Assembly (NCBI RefSeq): GCF_024166365.1
Contig: NC_064821.1
Span: 50,433,093-50,497,092, forward strand
DNA: 64,000 bases
Direction: 5' to 3'
Source of the DNA: Elephas maximus indicus
Taxonomy: Eukaryota; Chordata; Mammalia; Proboscidea; Elephantidae
Within the stretch, counting starts at the first letter, position 1. Each line of letters begins with the position of its first letter. The position numbers were made by a program, and so were the translations under genes. Shown one piece after another: positions 1-12,689 of the stretch. The notes beneath the pieces were generated by a model that was not told the origin of the DNA, did not search any database, and saw only the letters and a program-made list of their open reading frames with translations.

Positions 1-3000
1 TATTGTCCAGCCCTCGCATGCATATGAGGCAGTTGAAAATACCATGGCTTGGATCAGGCACACCTTAGTCCTCAGAGTGACACCTTTGCTTTTTAACACT
101 TTGAAGAGGTCTTTTGCAACACATTTGCCCAGTGCAATGGGTTGTTTGATTTCTTGACTGCTGCTTCCATGGGTGTTGATTGTGGATCCAAGTAAAATGA
201 AATCCTTGCCTTCAATTTTTTCTGTTTATCATGATGTTGCTTATTGATCAAGTTGTAAGGATTTTTGTTTTCTTTATGTTGAGGTGTAATCCACACTGAA
301 GGTATATGGTATGTTCCATACAGATAAAGCCTTTGATCTTCATCAGTAATTGCTTCAAGACCTCTTTGCTTTCAGCAAGCAAGGTTGTGTCATCTGCATA
401 TCACAGGTTGTTAATGAGTCTTCCTGCAATCCTGATACCATGTTTGTCATGGATTGGTTTATGTCTTCCCAAAAATGTGTGTATCAACTTGGTTAGGCCA
501 TGATTCTCAGTATTGTGTGGTTGTCCTCCATTTTGTGATTGTAATTTCATGTTAAGAGGATTAGGGTGGGATTGTAACACCACCTTTACTCAGGTTACCT
601 CGCTGATCCAAGGTAAAGGGAGTTTCCCTGGGGTATGGCCTGCACCACCTTTTATTTCTGAAGAGATTAAAGGAAAGGGAAACAAACAGAGAGTTGGGGA
701 CCTCATATCACCAAGAAAGCTGCACCAGGAGCAGCGCATGTCCTTTGGACACCGGGTCCCTGTGCCTGAGAAGCTCCTCGACCAGGGGAAGATTAATGAC
801 AAGGAATCTTCCTCTAGAGCTGACATAGCTGACACCCTGAATTTGGACTTGTAACCTCCTAAAATGTGAGAGAATAAATTTCTCTTTGTAAAAGCCATCC
901 ACTTGTGGTATTTCTGTCACGGCAGCACTAGATAACTAATATGATGTTCTTCTTCATATAGTCCAGTTTCTCAGATCATTTGCTCAGCATACAGATTGGA
1001 TAAGTGTGGTGAAAGGATACAACCTTGACATCCACCTTTCCTGATTTTAAACCACGTGGTATCCCTTTATTCTGTTTGAACAGTTGCCTCGTGGTCTATG
1101 TACAGGTTCCTCATGAGCACAATAAAGTGTTCTGGAATTCCATTCTTTGCAATGTTACCTATAATTTGTTATGATCCACACAGCCAAATGCCTTTGCATA
1201 GTCAATAAAACACAGATAAACATCTTTCTGGTATTCTCTGCTTTCAGCCAAGATCCATGTAACATCAGCAGTGACATCCCTCGTTCCGTGTCCTCTTCAG
1301 AATCAGGCTTGAATTTCTGGCAGTTCCCTGGGGATGTACGGTTGCAACTTCTTTTGAATGATCTTCAGCAAAATTTTACTTGCATGTAATATTATTGTTT
1401 GATACTGATCAATAATTTCTGCATTCTGTTGGATCATCTTTCTTTGGAATGGGCACAAATATGGATGTCTTCCAGTCAGATGGCCAGGTAGCTGTCTTCT
1501 AGATTCCTTGGCATGGACAAATGAGTGCTTCCAGTGCTGGATCTGTTTGTTGAAATATCTCAGTTGGTATTCCATTAATTTCTGAAGCCTTGTTTTTCAC
1601 CAGTGCCTTCAGTGCAGTTTGGACTTCCTCCTGCAGTACCATCAGTTCTTGATCATATGCTACCTCCTGAGATGGTTGAATGTTGACCAGTTCTTTTTGA
1701 TACAGTTGCTCTGTGTATTCCTTCCATCTTCTTTTGAAGCTTCCTGCATCGTTTGCTATTTTGCCTGTAGATTTCTTCAGTATTGCAACTTGAGGCTTGA
1801 ATTTTTTTCTACGTGTCCTTTCAGATTGAGAAATGTCGAGCGTGTTCTTCCCTTTTGGTTTTCTATCTCCAGGTCTTTGCACATTTCATTATAATACTTT
1901 ACTTTGTCTTCCCTAGCTGCCTCTGAAATCTTATATTCAACTCCTTTACGTCATCATTTCTTCCATTCGCTTTAGTTACTCTACGTTCAAAGCAAGTTTC
2001 GGAGTCTCTTCTGACATCCATTTCAGTCTTTTCTTTCTTCCTGTCTTTTAATGACCTTTCGCTTTCTTCATGTATAGTGTCCTAGATACCCCACAATTCA
2101 TCTGGTCTTTGGTTGTTAATGTTCAGTGTGTCAAATCTCTTCTTGAGATGGTCTCTAAATTCAGGTGGAATATACTCAAGGTTGTCCTTCCTCTCTCATG
2201 GACCGGTTTTCATTTTCTTCAGCTTCAGCTTGAACTTGCATATGAACAGTTGATAGTCTGTTTCGAAGTCGGCCCCTGACCTTGTTCTGACTGATGATAT
2301 TGAGCTTCTTCATCATCTCTTTCCACAGATGTAGTCAATTTGATTCTTACGTATTCCATTAGCAAGGTCCATGTGTATAGTCGCTTTTAGGTTGTTTAAA
2401 AAAAAAAGGTATTTGCAATGAAGAAGTCTTTAGTCTTGCAAAATTCTCTCATGTTATCTTTGGCATCGTTTCTATCATCAAGGCCATGTCTTCCAACTAC
2501 TGATCCTTCTTGTTTCCAACTCTGACATTCCAGTCACCAGTAATTATCAGTGCATCTTGATTGCATGTTTGAACAATTTGAGACTGCAGACGTTAGTAAA
2601 AATCTTCAGTTTCTTCATCTTTGGCCTTAGTGGTTGGTGTATAAATTTGAATAATAGTCGTATTAACTGGCCTTCCTTGTAGGCATTTGGATATTATCCT
2701 ATCACTGACAGCATTGTATTTCAGTATAGATCTTGAAATGTTCTTTTTGACGATGAGTGCAGTGCCGTTCCTCTTCCATTTGCCATTCCTGGCATAGTAG
2801 ACCATGTAATTGTCCAATTCAGAGTGGCCAATGCCAGTCCATTTCAACTCACTAATGCCTAGGATATCGATCTTTATTTGTTTCATTTCACTTCTGACAA
2901 CTTCCAATTTTCCTAGATTCGTACTTTATACATTCCATGTTCTGATTATTAATGGATGTTTGCAGCTGTTTCTTCTCGCTTTGAGTTGTGCCATATCAGC

Positions 3001-3350
3001 AAACAAAGGTCTTGAAAGTTTTACTCCTTCCACGTAATTAAGGTCCACTCTCTACTTTGAGGAGGCAGCTCTTCTCCAGTCGTATATTGAGTGCCTTCCA
3101 ACCCAAGGGGCTCATTTCTGGCACTATATCAGACAGTGTTCCATGGCTGTTCAGAAGGTTTTCACTGGCCAGTTTACTCAAAAATAGACTGCCAGGCTCT
3201 TCTTCTTAGTCTGTCTTGGTCTGGAAGCTCTGCTGAAACTTACCCACTCACTGTGCGTGACCTTGCTTGTATGGGAAATAGTGGTGGCGTAACGTTCAAC
3301 ATCACAACAACACGCAAGCCACCATGGTGTGATGTGACAAACTGACAGAC
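1..3350 (-). mobile_element. RTE-type (BovB-like) non-LTR retrotransposon, decayed, runs off the left edge
   Basis: Translation of the minus strand in shifting frames gives RTE-clade protein pieces. 2593-2907 has the endonuclease signature DILGISELKWTG with later TIIQIYTPT. 1499-1882 has the start of the reverse transcriptase (ALVKNKASEINGIPTEIF). 1303-1575 has ASKILLKIIQKKLQPYI. Frameshifts and stops break it, so it cannot make an active enzyme. The 5' end is near 3350 and the 3' end lies beyond the window. It matches the RTE family expanded in Afrotheria (RTE1_LA type). It lies within a PEX14 intron in antisense and is split by the LTR at 445-943. Confidence 0.85.
445..943 (+). mobile_element. 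Solo LTR of an ERVL-MaLR-type endogenous retroelement inserted in the RTE
   Basis: The element begins TGTCATGGATTGG and ends with the pattern typical of MLT1/MST LTRs: GTGAGAGAATAAATTTCT, then AAGCCATCCACTTGTGGTA, then CAGCACTAGATAACTAA. The AATAAA at about 871 would be its poly(A) signal. A 5-bp direct repeat, ATGTT, flanks it at 440-444 and 944-948, the target-site size expected for ERVL/MaLR. The RTE reads on smoothly when the LTR is removed. No internal viral genes are present, so this is a solo LTR. Confidence 0.8.
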
Positions 3351-3360
3351 ACGTGGTGAC

Positions 3361-5186
3361 TGTGAAAAATAGCTCAGTTTTCTTTCTTTAACATAATTCA
3401 GCACTGTATCTGTTATCTTTTAAAATGTCTTTTCTATAATTGTCTGTCTCAGTTTTAGTTTTTCAAAAAATGATTCAAAATAGTGTTAGATATTTAAAAG
3501 ATGTATTTTAAAATGACAGGTTCATTTTGAGCTCCCCACACACAGTCTGAAGCTACCTTCTTACTCCCACTTCACCAGTGTCAGCCACAGCTGACGTTAC
3601 AGAAGAGAAGAAAGGCCTTCGCTTCTCCATACCTGCCCAGGGCACCAGGCAGTGTGTCAGAATGGGTTTTGTGTGTCACAGATCTCATTTAGCTATCTCC
3701 TTTCTTTCCCTTTCAGGGTAAGACTGGATGGCTGAGGCCAGGTGGCATGCACTCTGGTTTATCTCATCTGACCTTGCCTTGCTAACAAACCCATTGACGT
3801 TATCATGACCTCTTAGGCCAGAGAAACAGCTTCAGCGTTGGTCTTCGTATTGGGCTACTGAGTCGTCAGTAGTAGCTTCTTGTTGACTTGGCACTCATTT
3901 GTCCTCCCTGGCTAGCAAGCATCCTTTTCGGCCCACAGTGTTTGCTTTGGGTCACTAAACATACTTTATGTGTTTCTCTTTAACCGAAGGTGATGTCTCC
4001 ACACTTTTTCTTCAGTTGTGTCACTGGACCCAGCCGTTAAATGGGATTTGCTGAGGACAGGCAGTGGCAGCTGGGGTGCAGAATTTTCTACGATGCACAT
4101 CTGTTCTATTCCAGCTGTTTCCTCCCATGGCTTAATACCAAACAAGTCTCTCAGCTACTTGGAAACTTCCTGCTCAGAACAATTATTCCGGCTGGTCACA
4201 AAGCTGGGCTTCAAATGTCATGTGTTTGCCTCCTTTCAGTGGGCACGAAGGGCTAAACTCTTAGTCTTTCTGAAAGTGGCAAAGAGGGGGGAGGGCGCAG
4301 CAGGGGTGCTGTTCAGTCGTTTAAACCACCCTCAGGCCCAGATCTTGCCGAGAAAAAGCATTTGCACATTTACCTAGGAGTGTTTTTAAGTGTCTCCCAA
4401 CCCTAAAAATAAAATCCATCCTCTTAGGGACAGACTCCTTCCCACTTTGACACTACTATAAAAACAATGGTAATGGTAATTTTAAATACCTGAAGTTTTT
4501 AGTTGTCACCCCGTAGCATCATCCTTCTTGTACCGTTACATTCTCTTCTCAGCTCCAGGGACAACTCTACCTCTTCACTCCTGTACTTTTGCCAAGAGGT
4601 GTCAAAACTGCTCCAAAAAAAAAAAAAAACTTGATTTTGATTAATATAGAGAAACAAGACTTTGCCTGACTGATAATAAAACTGATAAATGACATTTGAA
4701 TTACTTGTAGCGGTAATTTATTACATAAAATATCTTTTATTTGACATGCGATTAGTTGCTGGAAGCATCACTCAATCTGACTAGTTTAAACATGCTCTAA
4801 AATGAACCCCAGTAAAAACCAGGGCTGTCTGCTGCTGGCATTATGAAATATACTAATCCTGGAGTGAGGGGAAAAAAATCTGACTTTAAATATTTAAATG
4901 ATTAATTGAGTTTATATATATTTTTTTACCTTTCTAACCCCCTTAATTACAAGCAAACTCAGGGGAGTTTCTGAACTAGGTGTGCAATCTGCATGCTTAT
5001 CACTGAGGCATTGTCTGTGTCCCAGGGGGGATTTATGGCCTCCACTGATGTGCATTCCTGCCAATTTTATATTGAGATCCCAGCAGTTCTTTCCTTCCCA
5101 TTTCTCGGCTTTTTAAGGGCATTCCAGGCACAGAAAATGGGATTCCCTGGGCTCAGCCCCAGTGTGCACAGCTCGGAGAAGGGCAC
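3361..5186. other. PEX14 intron sequence without recognisable genes
   Basis: About 1.8 kb of moderately AT-rich intron. I see only short A-runs (for example 4613-4630) and no coding exon, SINE or LTR that I can name. It may contain very old unrecognisable repeats. Confidence 0.5.
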
Positions 5187-5508
5187 TATCTTAGAGTCCT
5201 AGTGCTGCTGCAACACAAACACAAGTGTGGGGGCTTTAAAGTACAGAAATTAATTTTCTCACAGTTCTGGAGGCTAAAAGTCCAAATCAGGGTCTCAGCC
5301 GTGTCAGTTCCTTCCTTGTTGGTAACTCCAGGTGTTCCTTGGTTCTTGGTGATCCTCACATGGCCTCTGTCTTCCCCAGTATGTGCTCAAATGGCTGTGT
5401 GTCTGTGCTGTTCTTTGTATAACTCAGAAGTGATTAGATGTAGGATCCATCCTACACTGGTACAGAAGAAAAGGCCTGGTGATCTCCTTCCCTTAAAATT
5501 ACAGCCAA
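5187..5508 (-). mobile_element. MaLR-type LTR fragment, antisense
   Basis: The plus strand reads CTTAGAGTCCTAGTGCTGCT at the start, then ATTAATTTTCTCACAGTTCT, then GGAGGCTAAAAGTCC. This is the reverse complement of the 3' end of MLT1/MST-class LTRs. It stops abruptly at an L1 3' fragment at 5512. No TSD was identified, so boundaries are approximate. Confidence 0.7.
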
Positions 5509-5511
5509 ATC

Positions 5512-6590
5512 TGGAGGGCTTTATGCTAAGTGAAATAAGTCTATCACAAAAGAACAAATATTGTTGAGACCACTATTATAAAAACCCAAGAAAAGGTTTA
5601 CATATAGAAAAAAAAAAAATCTTTGAGGGAGAGGAAGAGTGGGAAGGGGAAATCATTAACTAGATAGTAGACAAGTGTTAATTTTGGTGAAGGGAAAAAC
5701 AGTGCACAATATAGGGGATGTCAGCACAACTTGAACAAGGCAAAGCCATAGAAGCTTCCTAGACACACCCAAGCACCTTGAGGGACTGAGTTATTGGGGC
5801 CAAGGGCTGGGGACCATGGTCTCAGGGACATCTAGATCAATTGGCATAAGACAGTTCGTAAAGAAAGTGTTCTACATCCTACTTTGGTGAGTAGTGTCTG
5901 GAGTCCTAAAAGCTTGGGCGTGGCCATCTAAGATACATCTATTGGTCCCAGCATGCTCGGAGCAAAGGGGAATGAAGAGAACCAAAGACACAAGGAAAAT
6001 ATTAGTCCAAAGGATTAAAGGAGTGTATGAACCACACAGCCTCGACCAGACCAAGCCGAGAAGAACCAGATGGTGCCTGGCTATTGCCACTGACCCGTCT
6101 GACAGGGATCGCAATACAGGGTCAGAGTGGGACAAAAATGTAGAACAAAATTCAGATTCATAAAAAAAAAAAGACCAGACTTACTGGTCTGACCAGAGAC
6201 TGGAGGAACCTCGAGACTATGGCCCCTGGATACCCTGCTAACTCAGAACTGAAGCCACTCCCGAAGTCCACCTTTCAGCCAAAGATTAGACAGGTCTATA
6301 AAACAAACAATAACACGTGTGAGGAATGCGCTCCTTAGTTCAATCAAGTATACGAGACTAAATGGGCAACACCTACCCAAAAGCAAAGACAAGAAGGCAG
6401 AAAGGAACAGGGAAACTGGATGAGTGAACACTGAGAACCCAGGGCGGAAAGGGAAAGGGAGAGAGTGCTGATACATTGCAGGGATTGCGGCTAAAGTCAC
6501 AAAACAATTTGTGTATAAAATTTTTGAATGGAAAACTAATTTGCGCTGTAAACTTTCACCTGAAACAATAAAATTAAAAAAGGAAAATAA
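5512..6590 (+). mobile_element. L1 3' end of the elephant type, sense orientation
   Basis: The fragment starts with the end-of-L1 motif TATGCTAAGTGAAATAAGTC. It continues through a long 3' UTR with GACCAGACTTACTGGTCTGA and TATAAAACAAACAATAACAC, and ends at CTGAAACAATAAAATTAAAA, the L1 poly(A) tail. The same sequence recurs in antisense at 15045-15778 and, more diverged, at 30235-30830. It is 5'-truncated, like most L1 insertions. A short open frame at 5894-6163 lies in this UTR and is not a gene. Confidence 0.75.
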
Positions 6591-6719
6591 GAGGCACAAG
6601 TTTATAGATACAAAATTTTCTAAGGCAGAAGAGTACCCCCCATATTGCCCTTCTAGAACTGCGTTAACTCAAAACAAATATTTCAATCCAAACATTTATT
6701 CTTTCCCAAAATTTGGTTG

Positions 6720-6825
6720 AATGGTATAATGGTTAAGGTTGTGCATCAGCTTGGCTGGGCCATGGTTCTCAGTGGTTTGGCAGTTATGTAATGACGTAGT
6801 TTGGCAATTACATAATGATGTAATT
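6720..6825 (+). mobile_element. Fragment of the same MaLR-type LTR (5' part)
   Basis: GCTGGGCCATGGTTCTCAG is the diverged counterpart of GTTAGGCCATGATTCTCAG inside the LTR at 445-943. Only the 5' portion is left and an AfroSINE piece follows directly. Family assignment rests on this internal match. Confidence 0.5.
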
Positions 6826-6831
6826 AAAAAA

Positions 6832-6940
6832 AAAGCTACAGCCAAGAAAACCCTATGGAGCAGCTCTACTGTGTAATATATGGGGTCACCATGAGTCAGA
6901 ATTGACTCAACAGCAACTAACAATAACAACAACTATACGG
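6832..6940 (+). mobile_element. AfroSINE, 5'-truncated
   Basis: It carries the SINE's 3' half: AACCCTATGGAGCAGCTCTA, then GGTCACCATGAGTCAGAATT, then GACTCAACAGCAACTAACAA, ending in AAC repeats. The tRNA-like head is missing. Confidence 0.75.
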
Positions 6941-7217
6941 GTAAGATGTCAACTGATCCATTACATTACATTAGATTGCATTATGAAAGGTGATTATGTT
7001 AGATTAGGTCACATCCATACGTATAGGGGTTAGAATTCCAACACATTTTTTATGGCTGGGGGAACCACAATTTATTTCATAATAGGCACCTTTTCCTGAG
7101 AGTACCCCAGGAGCCCAGTACTCACGAATCTTCATCTCCACACTTCCTAGCCCACTTGCTTGGGGCAGTAGTCCTGTTCTGGACCTCTTTAGATATCTCT
7201 GCTCTTTGGTGAATGTC

Positions 7218-7382
7218 AAACCCTGGTGGCGTAGGGGTTAAGTGCTACGGCTGCTAACCAAAAGGTCGGCAGTTCGAATCTGCCAGGCACTCCTTGGAAA
7301 CTATGGGGAAGTTCTACCCTGTCCTATAGGGTTGCTACGAGTCAGAATTGACCCGACGGCAGTGGGTTTGGGTTTGGTTTGG
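7218..7382 (+). mobile_element. AfroSINE, near full length
   Basis: Starts AAACCCTGGTGGCGTAGG, has the RNA polymerase III B-box-like GCAGTTCGAATCTGCC, and ends GGGTTTGGGTTTGGTTT. The short direct repeat AATGTCA sits on both sides. This tRNA-derived SINE family is restricted to Afrotheria and is the main clue to the host. Confidence 0.92.
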
Positions 7383-7389
7383 TCAATGT

Positions 7390-8280
7390 CATTGTCCTTG
7401 AGATGTTAGTAAATGCAAATGGTGGCCAAGGGAACATGGAGACCTACCAGAATGGTGCCAGTTCAACTCATCAGTGTTTATTAATTACCTACTGTATGCT
7501 CAGTACGGTATCGTGAGAGATTTAAGGACATGATCCTAGTCTTTAAGAATCTTACAGGCTCTTTGGAAGAGGTAAAATAAACTCTTAAGAAACTAAGATA
7601 ATATAAGGCATCATGATTTCATGCCAGAATTAATTATACAGACAAGAAATTCCACAAGAGTACAGAAAAGAGAAAAATTAATGTGGGCTTGAGAAGTCAG
7701 GGAAGGCTTTGTGAAAGTGGTAGGAGGTTGACACTAAGGGGGAGCTTGGTGTCACCTGGAGCTAGAATAAACCAGTTTTCTCTGGGCTTCAAAGAAAGTT
7801 GAGGAGACCTCAGGAAAAGTCAGGTTGTGATCTGAGAGGAGGTGTGACATTCTTGGTTTCTTGTTTGATTTCCTTTTGTTCAATCTGGAGTCAAGATTGG
7901 TATGTGTGCAGTGTCGGTACAGTCCTCAACCTGAGCCCTGATAGATGCTTGATTCATCCATTTACTCCATACCGAATTTTCTTCTGTCTTTCCAGAGAGA
8001 CAAGGAGAAAGGTAATTTTGAGATACAGACAGGGCCAATGCAAATTTTGTAGGATAATTTTTTTCTTAGGCCTGAACATTTTCTATTGAATATTACTGTC
8101 TTTGGTAAGCAATTTAGGCCCTCTCAAAGGCTGACCTATTGCTTATGCCTATTCCTAAAATAGGATGTAAATGCTTGAGGGTAGTGAAAGGCTTTGAACC
8201 ATTTGATTAGAAATCCTGAGAGAGAGAAGAAAGATTGCTTTCTCTTTTGCTTCTTCTATTGCCCTGTTTAGTAACATGTT
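7390..8280. other. PEX14 intron, nothing recognised
   Basis: AT-rich intronic sequence without exons, clear repeats or conserved-looking islands that I can support. Confidence 0.5.
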
Positions 8281-8284
8281 TACC

Positions 8285-8420
8285 CCTGACTTCTTAATTC
8301 ACTGAGCAAGCATTTATTGAATGCCTACTATGTGCCACATACTGTGCTAGACTCTGGGGATGAAAAGATGAATAAGGCTCGATTGCTTTCTGAAGCTGGC
8401 CCAGACTAGTAGAAAAGGCA
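8285..8420 (-). mobile_element. LINE-2 3' end, antisense
   Basis: GAGCAAGCATTTATTGAATG, then CCTACTATGTGCCACATACT, then GTGCTAGACTCTGGGGATGA is the reverse complement of the ancient L2 3' terminus. Confidence 0.7.
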
Positions 8421-8797
8421 GTTGAGCAAACACAGCAGTACACTTGAGGGGTATACAGGTGAGGGTGGTGGTACCAGAGAGGCAAAGGGCAGCTTCAGAG
8501 GGCGGGAGGTGTTTAATGGATCTGGAAGGATGATTGGCTCAGTAATCAGACAGGTACATAAGAGCACTCCAGCCTAGGACAAAGGCACATAGAAATGAAA
8601 CTATGTGATGAGTTTAAGAAACTTCCAGGCGTTCACAGTAGCTGGCACATGGAGTGGTGGTATCAGAAGAGAAGGTTGGACAGGGAGCAGTAGCCAGCTC
8701 ATCACCCAACCAGAGGACAATCAAAAGCCTGTTGAGTTTTTACTTTGAAATATATCATAATTATTTTTGTGTATTACCTATTTTGAACGTATTCTTC

Positions 8798-8990
8798 TTG
8801 TTATTGTTAGTTGCCATTGAGTGTACTCTGACTCATGGAGGCCCCATGTGTGCATAGGGTTTTCAAGGCTGTGACCTTGCAGAAGCAGATCGCCAGGACT
8901 GTCTTCCGAGGCGCCTCTGGGTGGGTTCAAACTGCCAACCTTTGGGCTAGTAGTTGAGTGCTTAACTGTTTGTGCCACCCAGGGACTTCA
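8798..8990 (-). mobile_element. AfroSINE (long variant), antisense
   Basis: The plus strand reads TTGTTAGTTGCCATTGAGTG, then GACTCATGGAGGCCCCATGT, then GATCGCCAGGACTGTCTTCC, and ends TTGTGCCACCCAGGGACTTC. The repeat TATTCTT at 8791-8797 and 8994-9000 looks like the target-site duplication. Confidence 0.85.
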
Positions 8991-9239
8991 TATTATTCTT
9001 AAAAAAAAAATTTTTTTTTTTTTTTAGAGTAATATTAAAACTGTTTGTATCTGAGCAAATGTTCAGGGAATTAGGGAAACATCCGGGAACGTGCTGGACT
9101 GAGGCGCTTGTCTAGGTACCCTGCCAGTAATGACCTCCTCCTCTTTGCCGACAACCTCATTGCTCCTCTTCAAGGTTGGGGTCTTCAGGTGCCTCCATTC
9201 TGACTAGGATGAGGTCCCTTTTGCTCTCAGTTCCCCGAG

Positions 9240-10980
9240 AGCTATCCCCCACACTATGCTTTAATGTTTATCGCACTGTCTTCCCTATCAAACTGTGAAT
9301 TTCTTGAGCTCAGAAGCTTTTTTTTTTTTTTTAATGTATGGCCCGAGGCTGACTTAGCAGGTGTTGTAGAAATGCTTGTTGAATGGCTAAATGGTATTAG
9401 GAACGCACTTGAAGATTTAAAGGAGGGTGTGGAATACCATCACCTTGGGTGAACTACCCACAGTTTTCAGTCATGAGGCCTGCTGTGTGCCGGGGCTGGC
9501 AGGCCTTGCCTTCCAAGTGGCCACCATTGAATCGTAGAGGGAAGCCCAGTGCCTGTGGAAGTAGAGAAAACTAACACTCGCCAACTTTGACGGTAAGAAT
9601 GTTGAAAGTGTTAAGAATCTAGGAACAAAGGAAACCTCCAGAGTGCTAGCCTTTAGGCAAGCCCTTATGGAGGAGCCAGACTTGAACTGGGCTTTAGGGT
9701 CAGCAAGCCATGGCTGCACTTTAAAAAAAAAAAAAAAAAGGCTACATGTAAATAAAGAGCACATATGGACAGCCTCTGTATTCCCATCAGGACATAAAAG
9801 GGAAGTTTCTTCCATCTCTCTCTCTTCTATTCTCTCTCCTCTGTCTCTTTCTCTCTCCCTCTCCCATAGTTTAGCACTCCAATTTCACTTTCACTACATA
9901 AAATTTATTGGTTTGCATATGAAGAAAATGTATCTCTAATTTTGAGGAAATTGTATTTTTTTTTTTTTCCCCCTCTCCTTTCTCCTGTTTTATTGGTTTA
10001 GATTGGCAGCTTTTTGAGGGCAGGAACCATACCCATTTTGTTTGCTCTGTTATGCCTGATGTGCCATCATGGGGGTGCCGAATCAATGCTATTAGTGGGC
10101 ATTAAAGAGGGCAAGTATTATAGGAAAGAACTAAATAAAGAAATCCTTTCTTTATGTTTCCTAGACCAGTAAAAGAGCCTTTGATGTTGAGGGTAGTTTT
10201 GGTTGTGTCTGTGCTGACAGTGCAGCCTGTATTAGTTTTATAAAATTCTGCAACAAATAAAAGAAAACCCAAAACAAGAGTGACTTAAAATTAGAATAGT
10301 ACTTTTTTGCTGTGTAAATAGTCCAAGCTGCCATGGTGGCTAGAGGTCATCAGGGACCCAGCTCCATCTGTCTTGTGAGTCAGTAGGGACTGCTCCAGCT
10401 CCAACCATCCCATCTGCCATCTCTCCAGCAAGAGGGGGAGAAGGAAGGAAAAGGACATGCCCCTTCCTTCTAAGAACACCTCCTGGAATTGCCCACACCA
10501 CTTTCATGCCATTGGCTGGAACTCAGTTGCACAGTCGTATCTGTCTGCAAGGGAAGCTAAGAAATGTAGTCTTTATCCAGCGGGGGGCCACCTGCTCATC
10601 TTTCCAAATCTCAGAAAAGTTGAGTTAGAATAAATGAACACTAAGTTCAGGAAAATGGTTATCTCTGGGAAGTGGGTGGGTGAGTATGGGATGGGGAGGA
10701 ACACACAGATTGCTTCAGAGGTGTTTGAGCTGTAAATCAGGTGGGCTTAGGGTTAGTAACAGTATGATTGTGATTCATAGCATATATAAATATTATATTC
10801 TTTGTAAATGTATTAAATATTACAGGGTACATTAAAGAGTTGAATTAGAATTGTCAGGTCCTGGGTCTTATTCTCACCTGCTAATTTAGGAGAGAGGGAA
10901 CTTAAAACCCACACTGCTGGGTTTTGTTCTCAATCACTTCTGACTCCCTTTAGCTTTTTTTTTTTTTTTAATTCTGAATA
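9240..10980. other. PEX14 intron with LINE-2-like pieces and a TC-rich stretch
   Basis: 9240-9400 and about 10005-10100 resemble degraded L2 3' ends (CTGTGAATTTCTTGAGCTCA; TTTTGAGGGCAGGAACCAT). 9813-9868 is a (TC)n-like simple repeat. The rest holds nothing I can name. Confidence 0.45.
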
Positions 10981-11710
10981 GATTGTTTTTTTAGTTCGAC
11001 TTTTTTTTTTTTTATTATTGAAGTATAGTTGGCATAAAATAAAATGCATCCATTTTGATTGCACAGTTTGAATTTTGGTAGGTGTTTACTCTCGTGTAAC
11101 TACCACCACATTATAGAACGTTTCCTGTACCCCGAAAGGTTCCCTTGTGCCCCGTTCCCAGCCAGTCCTACCTCTATCTCTGCTCCGGGGCAACCACCGA
11201 TCTGCTTTCTATTGCTACCGATTAGATCTGTTTTTCCTAGAGTTTCATATAAATAGAATTATACAGTACGTACCCTTTTTTGTCTGGTTTCTTTTGCTCA
11301 GCATAATGTTCTTGAGATTCATCCAAGTTGTGTGTATCAGAAGTCCTTCCTTTGTATTGTTGAGTGGTATTCCATTGTAGGGATTCACCGTAGTTTGTTT
11401 ATCCAGACACCAGTTGATGAACTGTGGGTTGTTTGCAGTTTTGGACTATTCTGAATAAAGCGTCTATGAACAATTGTGTAAAAGTCTTTGTTTAGATGTA
11501 TGTTTTTATTTCTTTTGGGTAAACACCTAGGAGTGGAATTGTTGGATTACATGTTAAATGTATATTTAACCTTACGGGAAACTGCCTGTTTTTCCGAAGT
11601 GGTTGTACCATTTGACGTTCCTACCAGCAATGTAGAGTTCTAGTTTCTCCGTATCCTAATACTCAGTATTCTCAGTCTTCGTAATTTTAGCAGTTTTAAT
11701 GTGTGTAGTG

Positions 11711-11880
11711 GAAACCCTGGCGGCGTAGTGGTTAAGTGCTATGGCTGCTAACCAAAGGGTCAGCAGTTCAAATCCACCAGGCGCTCCTTGGAAACTCTAT
11801 GGGGCAGTTCTACTCTGTCCTGTAGGGTCGCTATGAGTCGGAATCCACTGGATGGCACTGGGTTTTTTTGTTTTGTTTTG
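11711..11880 (+). mobile_element. AfroSINE inserted in an antisense L1
   Basis: Full structure from AAACCCTGGCGGCGTAGTGG to GGCACTGGGTTTTTTTG. The 6-bp repeat TAGTGG lies on both sides. It is younger than the L1 it interrupts. Confidence 0.92.
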
Positions 11881-12162
11881 TTTAGTGGTATATATCATTA
11901 TGGTTTTGGTTTGCATTTCTGTGATGACTAATAAAGTTAAGCATCTTTTATATACTTAACTGCCTATTTGCATATCATCTTTTGTGAAGTGCCTGTTCAA
12001 CCCTTTTGCCCATTTTTAATAGTCATCTTATTTTTGAGTTGTAAGAGTTCTTTATATATTCTGGATTCAAGTCCTTTACCAGATATATGTATTTCTCCTA
12101 GTCTGTAGCTTGCATTTTCGTTTTTTTTTTACAATGCCTTTAGAAAATAAGGTTTTATTTTT

Positions 12163-12372
12163 TTTTTAGTTTTATTTTGTTGTTGTTGAGAATATACGCA
12201 GCAGTACATACCACCAATTCAACCGTTTCTACATGTGCAATTCAGTGACATCGATTACATTCTGTGAATTGTGCAGCTGTTCTTACCCTCCTTTTCTGAG
12301 TAGTTCCTCCCCCATTAACATAAACTCACTCCTCCCCTAAGGTTCCTGTCAAATCTTTAAAGTAAGCAAAAA
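12163..12372 (-). mobile_element. Short L1 3' end (elephant type), antisense
   Basis: A T-rich start is followed by GTTGAGAATATACGCAGCAG, CCAATTCAACCGTTTCTACA and CCCATTAACATAAACTCACT. The same order of motifs recurs at 30240-30430. It is strongly 5'-truncated and inserted in the old L1. Confidence 0.6.
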
Positions 12373-12689
12373 GTTTTAATTTTGACAATATCTATTAATC
12401 TTTTTTCTTTTATGATTTATGGTTTTGTGTCCTATTTAAGACACAAAGGTCATAAAATTTTTTTCCTAGAAGTTTTATACTGTTGGTTTTTATGTTTAGA
12501 TCTGTGATCTATTAGTTAATTTTTGTGTATGGTGTGAGGTGAAAGTCAAGGTTGATTTTTCTCTGTATGCCTATCCAGTTGTTCAAGTTCCGCGTGTTGT
12601 AGAGATTATCCTATCCCCATTGACTTACTTGTCCCGCTTATCAAAAATCAGTTGACCATATTTGCATGGGCCTATTTCTAGACTCTTTA

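Noticed and set aside
1303..2907. RTE reverse transcriptase as an active gene
   Set aside because: The frames are broken by several shifts and stops, and an LTR interrupts the element; it is a dead copy.
5894..6163. 89-codon open frame in sense with PEX14
   Set aside because: Lies in the 3' UTR of an L1 fragment.
9813..9868. TC-rich stretch as a promoter element
   Set aside because: Simple low-complexity repeat without nearby transcription start features.
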